A DNA stretch of 64,000 nucleotides, taken from the NCBI RefSeq assembly GCF_007830175.1, contig NZ_VLKH01000003.1, forward strand, positions 1 to 64,000, written 5' to 3'. The stretch comes from Sedimentibacter saalensis. GTDB taxonomy: Bacteria > Bacillota > Clostridia > Tissierellales > Sedimentibacteraceae. The translations under genes and the position numbers were made by a program. A model generated the notes under the pieces. That model did not search any database and was not told the DNA's origin. It saw nothing but the letters and a program-made list of their open reading frames with translations. Positions 19,220-28,604 of this stretch are shown here, piece after piece. The stretch's first letter is position 1, and every line of letters begins with the position of its first letter.

Positions 19220-19379
19220 GGACGGCTATGCGCCTCCAGACTATTGACAAACCCCCGACGCCGTCATCCTGAACGATAGTGAAGGATCTCATCTTTTATA
19301 TAAAACATGAGATTCTTCGAGCAAGCTCTCAGAATGACAACGCCAAAATATACTGTCATTAACCAGAGGACGTCTATGC
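19220..19379 (+). repeat. MITE-like palindromic element, copy A
   Basis: The core (19241-19342) begins CTATTGACAAAC and contains complementary halves: GTCATCCTGAACGA...GATCTCAT faces ATGAGATTCTT...CTCAGAATGAC. A nearly identical copy lies in reverse orientation at 61754-61854. Copy A is bracketed by 12-bp direct repeats with one mismatch, GGACGGCTATGC (19220-19231) and GGACGTCTATGC (19368-19379), as expected of a target duplication. It codes for nothing and occupies the gap between two convergent genes. Confidence 0.75.
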
Positions 19380-19416
19380 CGCCCCTTTCTAATTAAATCT
19401 TAACTCTTAATTCTAT

Positions 19417-20490
19417 TTAGTATTGGTTGAATACCGGTGTTACATTGTCATCTTCAAAGTTAAGACCTGCTGCTTCAAATGACAAGCCTTCTATGTTGTA
19501 TTCAACATCTGCTATTTCTTCAAACTGCTCAAGACAAAGAACAACTATTGCGTTCATATCTTCAAATTCTTCCTGTGAAAGGTTCACAGCTTCAACACCA
19601 AGATTAACAACTGCTGTGCCGCCTTTTACTTCAACATCTCTTAAGTTTACGCCAACAGGTATGTTGTTGCTCAGTACCGTATCAGACGGCGCTCCTCCAA
19701 ACAGTCTTTCAACCACTGCAACCGCTGGATTTCCAACTTTTGATGCAGAAAATGTCAAAGGAACATAGTGTCCTTCCACTTCAGTATCAGGAGCTTTATA
19801 ATAAACGGTGTAGTTGATTCCGTTATCTTTACCCTGCAAGTTGATATTTTTTCTTTCAAAAGCAGTGTCTATACTATAGCCTTTAGATAGGGCTGCAATG
19901 TCCTGTCCTTCAACCATGATTTCCACCTTGTCAATTGTAGGAAATTCGGTCAAAGTGTATGTAAGAGCAGAAACCATATTTTTTTCCTGATCTATTGACT
20001 CTGTATTTAATACATGATTGCTTAAATCGACAACGCATAAACCATCCTTAATAGACATTCCTCTTATTTGTGTTCCTTCAGGCAAGACGCCGTGAAGATT
20101 TGATTGAGCTATTTTCTTTTCAATTTCGCTTCCTACAACCATGCTTCTGAGTGTTGCTTTTGCAATTCCTTCTTCCCATGGAATCTTTGTATTTACAGGT
20201 ACTATAAAACCATTTTCATCTTCATAATATGCCAGTATATCTTTCATCTTTTCTTCTTGAGCATTGACAGTGATGGTTTCAACAGCTTCTTGTTCTATAT
20301 CTTCCTTAGCTTCTTCTCCGATGCTGTCATCTACAATTTCAAAATCTGACAAGTCTGCCAAATCTGTTACGTCCGGATTTTCTCCTCCCTTTAGACCAAC
20401 CATCATGTCTAAAGTACTGCATCCTGTTATGCTTGCTGCCAAACAAACAATCAATATTAGAGATATATTCTTCTTAATAGACAATTTCAT
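19417..20490 (-). CDS. GerMN-domain lipoprotein (two GerMN modules)
   Basis: The 357-residue protein has a lipoprotein signal with lipobox SITGC (Cys24), an acidic linker (about residues 40-85), and two consecutive GerMN modules. The first ends in ...LHGVLPEGTQIRGMSIKDGLCVVDLSNHV, the second in ...NNIPVGVNLRDVEVKGGTAVVNLGVEAV. GerMN is named for the sporulation and germination protein GerM and is thought to bind wall or protein partners at the membrane surface. Its role in this organism is unproven. GAGGAGGG precedes the ATG. Confidence 0.85.
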   Translation of the reverse strand: MKLSIKKNISLILIVCLAASITGCSTLDMMVGLKGGENPDVTDLADLSDFEIVDDSIGEEAKEDIEQEAVETITVNAQEEKMKDILAYYEDENGFIVPVNTKIPWEEGIAKATLRSMVVGSEIEKKIAQSNLHGVLPEGTQIRGMSIKDGLCVVDLSNHVLNTESIDQEKNMVSALTYTLTEFPTIDKVEIMVEGQDIAALSKGYSIDTAFERKNINLQGKDNGINYTVYYKAPDTEVEGHYVPLTFSASKVGNPAVAVVERLFGGAPSDTVLSNNIPVGVNLRDVEVKGGTAVVNLGVEAVNLSQEEFEDMNAIVVLCLEQFEEIADVEYNIEGLSFEAAGLNFEDDNVTPVFNQY

Positions 20491-20618
20491 ACCCTCCTCA
20501 CGTCTTTATATAGTATTATATTTGGCATGTACCGAAGATATGATTAATAAATTAAATTAAAAAAATATTATAAAAAAGATGCAGCATTCAACGAGAATAC
20601 CCGCTTAATTTTGCCTGA

Positions 20619-21422
20619 TTATTTAAGCATTATGATTCCACACATGAGACCCCTTTTCCCCTTTTGCCCACGGTGAGAAAAAAACATGTTGTTGTTGCAC
20701 TTGGTGCACAATCCTGACAATTCAATGTTAGAAGTTTTCATTCCATGTTTGACCATGAGATACTTGTTTATTTCCCAAAGGTTGAAATGATATTTTTCTC
20801 CCTTGACAATCATAAAATCCGTATATTTTTCATCGTATTCAAGAAACATGTCTGCCACGTCCTTGTCAACTTCAAAGCAGCACTGTCCAAGAGAAGGGCC
20901 TATGGCTGCAATTATATCTCCCGGATTACTGCTGAAATCCCTCACAAATGCATCCACCATTTCTCCTGCTATGTTATTAAGAGTTCCCTTCCAACCTGCG
21001 TGAGCCATTCCCACCACATTTTTCACAGGGTCGAAAAAAAACAGCGGAGTGCAATCAGCGTGGAATGTCATGAGAGCTATATTTCTTTTATCTGTATACA
21101 AGCCGTCAACATCAGTGTACAAAGGATCCATCATTGCATATCCCTTGTATTCTTCTGTTACATATTTGATGTTCTTTGTATGAGTTTGGTCTGTTTCAAC
21201 AATATCATCCAGATTGATGTTGAGTCTTTCTGCCATTATTCTGTAATTAGTTTTAACATTTTCTTCTTCATCACCTGAACCCATTCCTAAATTCATGGAA
21301 CAGAAATTGCCGCTGCTCACGCCGCCTTTTCTTGTGGTGAAGCAGTGAAACAAGTTTTCATGATTTTCAAGTGACGGAAATGTTACATATTCAAAACCAT
21401 CAATTTCATTTATTTTGTGCAT
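20619..21422 (-). CDS. pgeF: Peptidoglycan editing factor PgeF (YfiH/YlmD family)
   Basis: PgeF-family proteins are Cu/Zn enzymes with purine nucleoside phosphorylase/laccase activity in vitro and a role in removing mis-incorporated residues from peptidoglycan precursors. The 267-residue product has the conserved metal and active-site blocks FHADCTPLFFFD, GMAHAGWKGTLNN and IGPSLGQCCFEV, ending in the GLCTKCNNNMFFSHR...GLMCGIIML signature. It stands alone, divergent from the MocR-type gene. Confidence 0.94.
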   Translation of the reverse strand: MHKINEIDGFEYVTFPSLENHENLFHCFTTRKGGVSSGNFCSMNLGMGSGDEEENVKTNYRIMAERLNINLDDIVETDQTHTKNIKYVTEEYKGYAMMDPLYTDVDGLYTDKRNIALMTFHADCTPLFFFDPVKNVVGMAHAGWKGTLNNIAGEMVDAFVRDFSSNPGDIIAAIGPSLGQCCFEVDKDVADMFLEYDEKYTDFMIVKGEKYHFNLWEINKYLMVKHGMKTSNIELSGLCTKCNNNMFFSHRGQKGKRGLMCGIIMLK

Positions 21423-21581
21423 ATATACTCCTCGAAATAAATTTCATTATAATTATAACATATGAAATATTAATTTAAATGATAATTTAATATGAAATAA
21501 ATCAAATATATGCTAAAATAAGTGTAACTTTAGTTTTTATAAAATCTTGATATTTAAAATGGTCAGTTCAAGGAGGTTTCC

Positions 21582-22952
21582 ATGATAATATCGCCTGTCT
21601 TTGACAAGGAAAGCAGCAAGGCGCTGTACATACAGCTTTACGAATACATAAAGAACGAAATAATATCAGGTCTGTTAAAGCCTGATTCCAAGCTTCCTTC
21701 CATCAGAGAAGCATCAACGACCCTTAACTTAAGCAAGACAACAATTGAAAATGCATACAGCCAGCTGGTGGCTGAAGGCTACATTGAAAATTTCCCAAAG
21801 AGGGGTTACTTTGTATGCGACCTTACAGAATACAACTTTGAAATAAATCATGACGTACAGAAAAACATACTAGATCAGCAGTCTGAAATAAATTATTTAA
21901 ATAACGGCGTTGACAAGGAAAGCTTTGACACTTCAGCATGGAAGAGACTTTACAACAAGGTAATTTCAGATGAAAGAACTGACATTTACTCCAGCGGCTC
22001 CATTCAGGGAGAAAAATTTTTAAGGGATGAAATAGCTAATTTTGTAAATACAATGCGGGGAGGCAACACAAGCGCTGATCAGGTAATTGTTGGAGCAGGC
22101 GTTCAATATCTTTTGGGAATTCTCATAGGAATAATTAAGGAGGATTACAATGCTGTGGCTGTTGAAACACCTGGTTTTAACAAAGCAGAGTTCATATTTG
22201 AAGATTACCTCTTCAACATACACCACATAGAAGTGACGGACAACGGCTTTCCAGTAGAAAAACTAAGAAACAGCGATGCTCATCTCATATATATAAGCCC
22301 TTCACACCAATATCCTCTTGGAACCATCATGCCGGTTAACAAGCGAATGGAGCTTTTGGATTGGGCACAAAAGAACAACGGTCTCATAATAGAAGATGAT
22401 TATGATGGCATGATAAGATATGGAGGAATGCCAATACCAAGTCTTCAGGGACTGGATAAGAATGACTGCGTCATATACCTGGGTTCATTTTCAAAAATGC
22501 TTCTGCCTTCTCTTAGAATAAGCTTCATGGTTATACCTAAAAGGCTTCTTTCGAAATACAATGAAATTAAATACAGGCACACTCAGTCAACTTCTAAAAT
22601 CGACCAGGTAGTTCTTGCAAATTTCATGAAGGAAGGCTACATGCTCAAGCACCTTCGAAAAATCAAAAGAATTTACAGCAAGAAAAACCTGGCTCTCTCT
22701 GCAAGCTTCAAAAAAACATTCAAGGATAGACTGGAAATAATAAATTCTGACTCAGGTCTTCATGTTGTATGCGAAGCATATGTAAAAAAAGATGACATAC
22801 ATTTGATGGAACAAATAAAAAATTCCCGCATTTTGCTAAACATCATAAGCAGAAATGGGGATAAAATAATTTTTTCACTGAATTACAGCGGAATTGATAC
22901 TGATAAAATTCAGGACTTCACAAATTTGCTGGGCAAGGTGTTGTTTGAATAA
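21582..22952 (+). CDS. MocR/PdxR-type GntR regulator with aminotransferase domain
   Basis: The 456-residue protein joins an N-terminal GntR winged helix (residues 1-75: ALYIQLYEYIKNEIISG, then KLPSIREASTTLNLSKTTIENAYSQLVAEGYI) to a fold-type I PLP domain. The PLP lysine is in YLGSFSKMLLPSLRIS, and the conserved EDDYDG and SPSHQYPLG motifs are present. MocR-type proteins use PLP or a PLP adduct as effector, often to control vitamin B6 or amino-acid genes. No pdx or transporter gene is adjacent, so the regulon is not suggested by context. AAGGAGG precedes the ATG. Confidence 0.9.
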   Translation: MIISPVFDKESSKALYIQLYEYIKNEIISGLLKPDSKLPSIREASTTLNLSKTTIENAYSQLVAEGYIENFPKRGYFVCDLTEYNFEINHDVQKNILDQQSEINYLNNGVDKESFDTSAWKRLYNKVISDERTDIYSSGSIQGEKFLRDEIANFVNTMRGGNTSADQVIVGAGVQYLLGILIGIIKEDYNAVAVETPGFNKAEFIFEDYLFNIHHIEVTDNGFPVEKLRNSDAHLIYISPSHQYPLGTIMPVNKRMELLDWAQKNNGLIIEDDYDGMIRYGGMPIPSLQGLDKNDCVIYLGSFSKMLLPSLRISFMVIPKRLLSKYNEIKYRHTQSTSKIDQVVLANFMKEGYMLKHLRKIKRIYSKKNLALSASFKKTFKDRLEIINSDSGLHVVCEAYVKKDDIHLMEQIKNSRILLNIISRNGDKIIFSLNYSGIDTDKIQDFTNLLGKVLFE

Positions 22953-22953
22953 T

Positions 22954-23028
22954 GTAGAGAAGGACTACCGTCTCCCGAAGATAAATTACTGAATTAACAA
23001 TGCGGGAGGACACGAGGTCCTCCCCTAC
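22954..23028. repeat. Composite GTAGGGG hairpin repeat, locus 1
   Basis: Between two convergent genes a minus-strand unit GTAGGGGAGG...TCCTCCCG (23028-23003) is followed by a 26-bp spacer and a degenerate inverted unit (22954-22976, GTAGAGAAGG...TCTCCCG on plus). The intact unit folds into a hairpin. It is the same family as the units at 32402-32492; the spacers are also alike (CATTGTTAATTCAGTAATT here, TGCTGTTACTTCACTGCTT there). Confidence 0.65.
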
Positions 23029-23066
23029 ATTTTAAATTGCCAATGATTCAAATTAAATCAATCAAT

Positions 23067-25757
23067 TTATTTGTTTTTAAATAATTTTTTGTACACTTCT
23101 CCTGCTACCAGAGGGATGAAAGCAAACATCATTACTATTTCCCAGTCAAGCATGGACAATGGCACAACATTGAATATATCGCTTAATATAGGAACATACA
23201 ATACTGCAACCGTAAGAGCAAAAGATGCAAATACAGCCTGAACCATTCTCATGTTGGTAAATACGCCTATTTTAAACAATGTGAATTCCTGAGATCTTGA
23301 AGAAAATGCTCTTAAAAGTTCAGCCGTAATCAATGTTGCAAACACTATACTTCTTTCATGAACTAAATTTTCTGCTCCAGGGTATGCTTTCATTGCCCAG
23401 TAATAGGATAAAAGCGATGCTGCTGATATGGCAATTGCCTGGAATACAATTCCTCCAAGCATTCCTCTATCAAGTATTGGCTCTTTCGTGTCGCGAGGAG
23501 GGTGGTTCATAATTCCCGGTTCTGCATTTTCAACTCCAAGTGCCATAGCAGGGAAACTGTCTGTAACAAGGTTCAGCCACAAAAGCTGTATTGGAACAAG
23601 AGGAACTTCCCATCCAAGCAAAATGCTCACAAATACCAGGAGTATTTCGCCTATGTTGCAGCTTAACAGGAAGAACACAAATTTTTTGATGTTGCTGAAA
23701 ATTATTCTGCCTTCTTCAACTGCGTTAACTATGGTAGCAAAGTTGTCATCTGTAAGAATTACTTCTGCTGTGTTCTTAGCAACGTCTGTTCCGGTGATGC
23801 CCATTGCAACTCCTATGTCTGCCTTTTTAAGTGCAAGTGCGTCGTTTACGCCGTCACCGGTCATTGAAGTGATATGTCCGTTTTCCTTGAGAGCAGTTAC
23901 AATTCTTACCTTGTGGTCAGGCGAAACTCTGGCATATACTTTTGTTTTCTTTACAACTTCTCTTAATTCTTCATCACTGAACGCATCAAGTTCTGCCCCC
24001 ATCATTGCCTGGTCTTCAGATTCAACCATTCCAAGGTCCTTAGCAATTGCATATGCCGTTTCCTTGTAGTCTCCGGTAATCATTACTGCTTCAATTCCTG
24101 CATCTTTACATTCTTTTATGGCATCTTTTACTTCAGGTCTTGCAGGGTCGATCATTCCTACCAATCCCACAAATATCATGTCGTTTTCAACCAGATCGAA
24201 TGACAGGTGTTCAGGAACCTGATCCCATACCTTGTATGCTGCAGACAACACTCTCAGAGCTGAGCGTGCAAATGTCCTGTTCACATCAAGAACTCTGTCC
24301 TTAAGTTCCTTTGTAAAATCCACTATTTCACCGTTAAGAGCAATTTTTGAGCATCTGCTTATAACAATGTCCGGTGCTCCTTTTGTAAATGAAACAACTT
24401 TTCCTTCTATGTAATCTGTGTGGAATGTGCTCATCATTTTTCTAGCAGAGTCAAACGGAAGCTCATTTACCCTCGCATAGGATTTGTTAAGCTGTTCCGT
24501 TGTTTTTCCAAGCTTTCCTGCAAATGTGACAATTGCTCCTTCTGTAGGATCTCCAATTACTTTGTACATTCCTGATGAGTTGTCAAGATGCGCATCATTC
24601 GCCAGGGCTCCTATTGAAGCCAGGTTTATAAGGTTAGGAAGAGCATCCACAGTTATCTGTCTGCCCTCAAGCTTCACAGCTCCAACCGGTTCGTATCCTC
24701 CGCCTTCAATTTCAAGTATTTTATCATCAACGTATGCTTTTACAACAGTCATCTCATTTTGAGTGAGCGTCCCAGTTTTATCTGAACATATTACAGAAGT
24801 TGCGCCAAGAGTTTCAACTGCCAAAAGTTTTTTAACTATGGCATTTCTGCCAGCCATACGGTTCATACCAATGGACAATACTATTGTAACTATTGCAGGA
24901 AGTCCTTCAGGTATTGCTGCAACTGCCAGACTTATGGATGTAAGAAGCATTTCGAGAACTTCTCTTCCCTGCAAAATGCCTACGCCAAATACTACAACGC
25001 ATATTATTATTGTCAGGGTTCCAAGAACTTTTCCAAGCTGGTTAAGCTTTATCTGAAGAGGAGTCTGCTCTTCGTCATAGGATTGTATCTTTGTAGCTAT
25101 GTTTCCTATTTCAGTGCGGTGGCCTGTTCCAACAACTATGCCCTTGCCTCTTCCGTATGTAACGATAGTGCTTGAGAATCCCATGTTGTGCCTGTCACCT
25201 ATTCCGGCCGGTCCTGCAATTGATGCTTTAGCATCCTTTTCTACGGGAACTGATTCTCCTGTAAGTGAAGCCTCTTCGATTTTTAAATTTGAACTTTCAA
25301 TCAGCCTCACATCTGCAGGAATTATATCTCCTGCTTCCAATACAACAACATCTCCTGGTACAATGTCTGCTGCCGGAAGAACCATCTGGTTTCCGTTTCT
25401 TATTACTTTTGCATTAGGAGCACTCATTTTCTGCAGGGCTTCAACTGATTTCTCTGCCTTGCCTTCCTGATAGATACCCAAAACAGCATTTATTACTACA
25501 ATTGCAAGTATTACAAAAGCATCTTCCTTTTCTCCTACTGCTGCTGAAATTCCTGCTGCAATTATCAAAATTATAATCAGAAAATCAGCGAACTGAGCAA
25601 CAAGCTTAGACCAAAAGCTCTTCTTAGCCTGTGCTTCCAATTCATTTTTTCCATATTTTTCTATTCTTTGTAATGCTTCCTGATCGTTGAGCCCGAAATC
25701 TTCATCAGTGCCCAGCTCTGACAAAACATCTTTTTTGCTCTTGTTGTACCATTCCAA
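23067..25757 (-). CDS. Cation-transporting P-type ATPase (Ca2+ type)
   Basis: This P2-type pump probably exports Ca2+. It has the actuator motif LTGES (about residues 165-169), the ion-site helix AIPEGLP, the phosphorylation motif SDKTGTLT with Asp about 326, TGD and the hinge GDGVNDALALKKADIGVAMG, with about ten membrane helices and a C-terminal Cation_ATPase_C region. The start is probably the TTG at 25757: TTAGGAGGATAAATATT precedes it, and the resulting N-terminus (LEWYNKSKKDVL) matches the family. The open frame to 25787 also begins at TTG but runs through that ribosome-binding site. Predicted length is 896 residues. Confidence 0.93.
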   Translation of the reverse strand: MEWYNKSKKDVLSELGTDEDFGLNDQEALQRIEKYGKNELEAQAKKSFWSKLVAQFADFLIIILIIAAGISAAVGEKEDAFVILAIVVINAVLGIYQEGKAEKSVEALQKMSAPNAKVIRNGNQMVLPAADIVPGDVVVLEAGDIIPADVRLIESSNLKIEEASLTGESVPVEKDAKASIAGPAGIGDRHNMGFSSTIVTYGRGKGIVVGTGHRTEIGNIATKIQSYDEEQTPLQIKLNQLGKVLGTLTIIICVVVFGVGILQGREVLEMLLTSISLAVAAIPEGLPAIVTIVLSIGMNRMAGRNAIVKKLLAVETLGATSVICSDKTGTLTQNEMTVVKAYVDDKILEIEGGGYEPVGAVKLEGRQITVDALPNLINLASIGALANDAHLDNSSGMYKVIGDPTEGAIVTFAGKLGKTTEQLNKSYARVNELPFDSARKMMSTFHTDYIEGKVVSFTKGAPDIVISRCSKIALNGEIVDFTKELKDRVLDVNRTFARSALRVLSAAYKVWDQVPEHLSFDLVENDMIFVGLVGMIDPARPEVKDAIKECKDAGIEAVMITGDYKETAYAIAKDLGMVESEDQAMMGAELDAFSDEELREVVKKTKVYARVSPDHKVRIVTALKENGHITSMTGDGVNDALALKKADIGVAMGITGTDVAKNTAEVILTDDNFATIVNAVEEGRIIFSNIKKFVFFLLSCNIGEILLVFVSILLGWEVPLVPIQLLWLNLVTDSFPAMALGVENAEPGIMNHPPRDTKEPILDRGMLGGIVFQAIAISAASLLSYYWAMKAYPGAENLVHERSIVFATLITAELLRAFSSRSQEFTLFKIGVFTNMRMVQAVFASFALTVAVLYVPILSDIFNVVPLSMLDWEIVMMFAFIPLVAGEVYKKLFKNK

Positions 25758-25803
25758 AATATTTATCCTCCTAATATAATTTTCCAAAAATTACGTATAC
25801 ATT

Positions 25804-25833
25804 ATTATAATGTAATTATTGCCATAATTGCAA
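25804..25833 (-). promoter_or_regulatory. Promoter of the P-type ATPase gene
   Basis: On the minus strand TTGCAA (25833-25828), an 18-bp spacer and TATAAT (25809-25804) lie 46 bp before the TTG start. Confidence 0.55.
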
Positions 25834-25882
25834 TATATATTTATTATACATTTAAAATCAAACAATTTTCAACAATATATGC

Positions 25883-25969
25883 AAAAAAATAAACCGAATT
25901 ATTATTCGGCTTATTTTATGAAAAATTATTTAACACATGAAATAAATTCACGGACTTGGAATTTATTTC
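25883..25969 (-). terminator. Tandem hairpins and terminator after the FAD dehydrogenase gene
   Basis: Six bases after the stop codon is a perfect 11-bp stem, GAAATAAATTC/GAATTTATTTC with a 9-nt loop (25939-25969), not followed by T. Downstream, a 12-bp stem with CCGAAT/ATTCGG core (25888-25915) runs into seven T (25889-25883), which is a standard terminator. The first hairpin may protect the message end. Confidence 0.82.
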
Positions 25970-25974
25970 GATCA

Positions 25975-27357
25975 TTATTCTGCTTTATTGTACTTTGAGA
26001 AGAGTATTCTTCCCACATGTACGCCGCTTGCTGATGCTTGAGAAAGGGAATGAGTTACTCCTGAGCTGTCCCCCAGCATATACAAATTCTTAATTTTTGT
26101 TTCAAGATTGTTGTTGACTTCAACTGTCGAATTATAGAATTTTACCTCGACACCGTAAAGGAGAGTGTCTTCATTTGACGTTCCCGGAGCAATTTTATCC
26201 AAAGCATAAATCATTTCAATTATGTCATCCAGCTGTCTTTTTGGAATTACAAGGCTTAAATCTCCCGGAGTTGCATTGAGTGTTGGGTTCGTAAAGCTCT
26301 TCATCATTCTTCTTTCATTTGTCCTTCGGCCGTTTACAAGGTCTCCAAAACGCTGAACAATAACTCCTCCTCCAAGCATGTTGCTGAGCCTTGCAATTGA
26401 TTCCCCATACTCATTGCTGTCATGGAAAGGCTCTGTGAAATTGTTTGATACAAGAAGAGCAAAGTTTGTGTTTGCTGTGTGTAATTTCACGTCCGAATAG
26501 CTGTGGCCGTTTACAGTAACAATTCCGTTTGTGTTTTCATTTACCACCACTCCGTGAGGGTTCATGCAGAACGTCCTTACAAGGTCGTTGTATTTTTTTG
26601 TTCTGTAAACAATTTTGCTTTCATAAACTTCTTCTGTTATGTGCTCAAATACTTCTGAAGGAAGCTCAACCCTTACTCCTATGTCAACCCTGTTTCTCCT
26701 GGTCTTGATGTCCATTTTGTCGCATATGCATGAAATCCACTTTGAGCCTGAGCGTCCTGTTGCAAGAACAAGATCCCTGCATGAATATGTCTTGTTTTTT
26801 GTTTCAACGTGGAATTCATCATTACCTGCATCAATATCAAGAACTTCACAATCAAAAACAAATTCAACTCTTTCCTTCAGATAATCATACATGTTGCCCA
26901 AAATGTTTATATTTCTGTCAGTTCCAAAATGCCTTACCTTTGCATCCAAGAGGTGCAAATCATGCTGAAGCGCCTTTGTCTTAAGAGCTGTATTGGCAGT
27001 TGAGTACAGTTTTGCATCTGAACCTCCCATACCGCAGAGCACCTCATCCACATAGTACATTAAATCCAGGGCTTCCTGGTCTCCCACATACTTGTTCAGG
27101 TATCCCCCGAAATTGTTTGTTATGTTGTACTTGCCGTCTGAAAGACTTCCTGCTCCACCGAATCCGTTCACCACATTGCATATGTTGCAGTGTATGCACG
27201 ACTTTATTTTCTTGTTGTCAATTGGGCACTTTCTCCTGTCAAGGCTGTGTCCTTTTTCTATTATTAAGACTTTAATATCGGATTTTTGTTTTGTAAGTTC
27301 ATAGGCCGTGAACACCCCGCTGGCTCCTGCCCCCACTATTATTACATCATAATTCAT
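25975..27357 (-). CDS. FAD-dependent dehydrogenase (COG2509-like)
   Basis: The 460-residue flavoprotein has an N-terminal dinucleotide motif VIIVGAGASGVFTAYEL, the acidic end LIIEKG, and a cysteine cluster KSCIHCNICNVVNGFGGAG after it, then a second strand DLVLATGRSGSKW and a C-terminal FAD motif LYMLGDSSGVTHSLSQASASGVHVGR. This architecture matches uncharacterised NAD(P)/FAD dehydrogenases of the COG2509 type. The Cys residues near position 55-61 could be redox-active or bind metal. Substrate is unknown. It lies 30 bp downstream of the exporter adaptor gene, possibly as a read-through gene of that operon. Confidence 0.8.
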   Translation of the reverse strand: MNYDVIIVGAGASGVFTAYELTKQKSDIKVLIIEKGHSLDRRKCPIDNKKIKSCIHCNICNVVNGFGGAGSLSDGKYNITNNFGGYLNKYVGDQEALDLMYYVDEVLCGMGGSDAKLYSTANTALKTKALQHDLHLLDAKVRHFGTDRNINILGNMYDYLKERVEFVFDCEVLDIDAGNDEFHVETKNKTYSCRDLVLATGRSGSKWISCICDKMDIKTRRNRVDIGVRVELPSEVFEHITEEVYESKIVYRTKKYNDLVRTFCMNPHGVVVNENTNGIVTVNGHSYSDVKLHTANTNFALLVSNNFTEPFHDSNEYGESIARLSNMLGGGVIVQRFGDLVNGRRTNERRMMKSFTNPTLNATPGDLSLVIPKRQLDDIIEMIYALDKIAPGTSNEDTLLYGVEVKFYNSTVEVNNNLETKIKNLYMLGDSSGVTHSLSQASASGVHVGRILFSKYNKAE

Positions 27358-27386
27358 ATTTATCCTCCAATTACGAATTTCTGTTT

Positions 27387-28589
27387 TTAATACTCAATTA
27401 GAACAACTTCGTTTTCTTTAAGTCCTGAAGTTATTTCTATATTGTCATCGTCCTTTATTCCGGTAGTTACTTCCCTTTCAGTTTCTGCATTGTTTTCTAT
27501 CACTGTCACATACTGCTTTCCTGATTTATCATAAACAGCATCTTTGTCTACAAGAAGCACATTTTCCTTTTCCTCTAGAACAATTACAACATCCATTTCA
27601 GAACCTATTTTGTATCCGTGATTTTCTTCAAGTTCTCCTAAGTCTGCTTCAATTCTTACCCTTTTTTGCTCAACTCCTAAATCTGAAACTTTTGTCTGAG
27701 CCTTAGGGTAAATTCTGCTCACTTTTAGTTCTTCATTACCGCCCTTGCTGTTTATAACAAAAGGCATTCCAACAACTGTATCTTCCGCATCCTCTGCAAG
27801 AACTTCAACATATGCTCCAAGGTTATTTTCATCCTGGATTTCCACAACCACAACACCTGCCTGGGTCATTCCTCCCTGATGGACGTTAAGTTCCGTAATC
27901 ACACCATCAAATTCAGCTTTGATTGAAGATTGTTCAATACTTTTTTCAAGAATTTTTATTTGAATCATTATTTCTTCAACTTGTGCTTCATATTGCTTTT
28001 TAACATTGGATGAAACTCCCCTTATGAGGAGGTTGTAGTTGTTTTTTGCTTCCTGAAGCTGATTTTCAAGGGCTGTCACATCATACTGGGCCTCTTCGTA
28101 CTCAACCTGGCTCACTGCTCCGCTTTCATAAAGCGCTTTAAGTTTATCGAAACTACTTTTGGCAAAACTCAGGTTGTTTTCAATTGTATTGATTTGTAGC
28201 TTCATGTTGGATATTTCCTGAAAGTCTGCTCCTTTGACTGATTCATTGTATGATGCTGTGATTGCCTCAATTTGTTTGTTGGCTCTTTCTATTTCCAGGT
28301 CATAATTATTTTCATATGTCAAAATTATACTACCTTTTTTTACTTTGTCACCAACGGATACATTCAGTGTTTCCACTCTTTGACTCATGTCAGAATAAAA
28401 TGTGTTCACTCTTTTTGAGTAAACAGTTCCGGTTTCTTCTATTGTATTTTGTATTGTGCCCATTTTTACCTTAGATGTTGTACCGTCAAATGTTTTTTCA
28501 CCTAAATTAGACATGGAATACAAGGCAACAGCAAGTATTGTCGAAATTATTGCAATTGATAATATTATAAGTTTTTTCTTATTTTTCAT
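27387..28589 (-). CDS. HlyD/MacA-type efflux adaptor protein
   Basis: The 400-residue protein has one N-terminal membrane helix (KKLIILSIAIISTILAVALYSM), a barrel-sandwich half, a long coiled-coil hairpin (about residues 100-220), and the rest of the barrel with GVITELNVHQGGMTQAGVVVVEI, then a C-terminal beta domain. It is the extracytoplasmic partner of the adjacent ABC exporter. The ATG at 28589 has GGAGGGG five bases upstream; the TTG at 28601 overlaps that site. It is the last gene of the tetR-ATPase-permease-adaptor operon. Confidence 0.9.
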   Translation of the reverse strand: MKNKKKLIILSIAIISTILAVALYSMSNLGEKTFDGTTSKVKMGTIQNTIEETGTVYSKRVNTFYSDMSQRVETLNVSVGDKVKKGSIILTYENNYDLEIERANKQIEAITASYNESVKGADFQEISNMKLQINTIENNLSFAKSSFDKLKALYESGAVSQVEYEEAQYDVTALENQLQEAKNNYNLLIRGVSSNVKKQYEAQVEEIMIQIKILEKSIEQSSIKAEFDGVITELNVHQGGMTQAGVVVVEIQDENNLGAYVEVLAEDAEDTVVGMPFVINSKGGNEELKVSRIYPKAQTKVSDLGVEQKRVRIEADLGELEENHGYKIGSEMDVVIVLEEKENVLLVDKDAVYDKSGKQYVTVIENNAETEREVTTGIKDDDNIEITSGLKENEVVLIEY

Positions 28590-28604
28590 CTTCCCCTCCA
28601 AATT

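Noticed and set aside
20745-21278. 177-codon frame antisense to pgeF
   Set aside because: Shadow frame; the pgeF frame has all catalytic motifs.
22954-23028. GTAGGGG repeats as rho-independent terminators
   Set aside because: The hairpins are not followed by T runs, and at locus 2 a separate standard terminator lies next to them.
23428-24069. 213-codon frame antisense to the P-type ATPase
   Set aside because: Shadow of a long conserved gene, Ser/Thr-rich, without recognisable domain.
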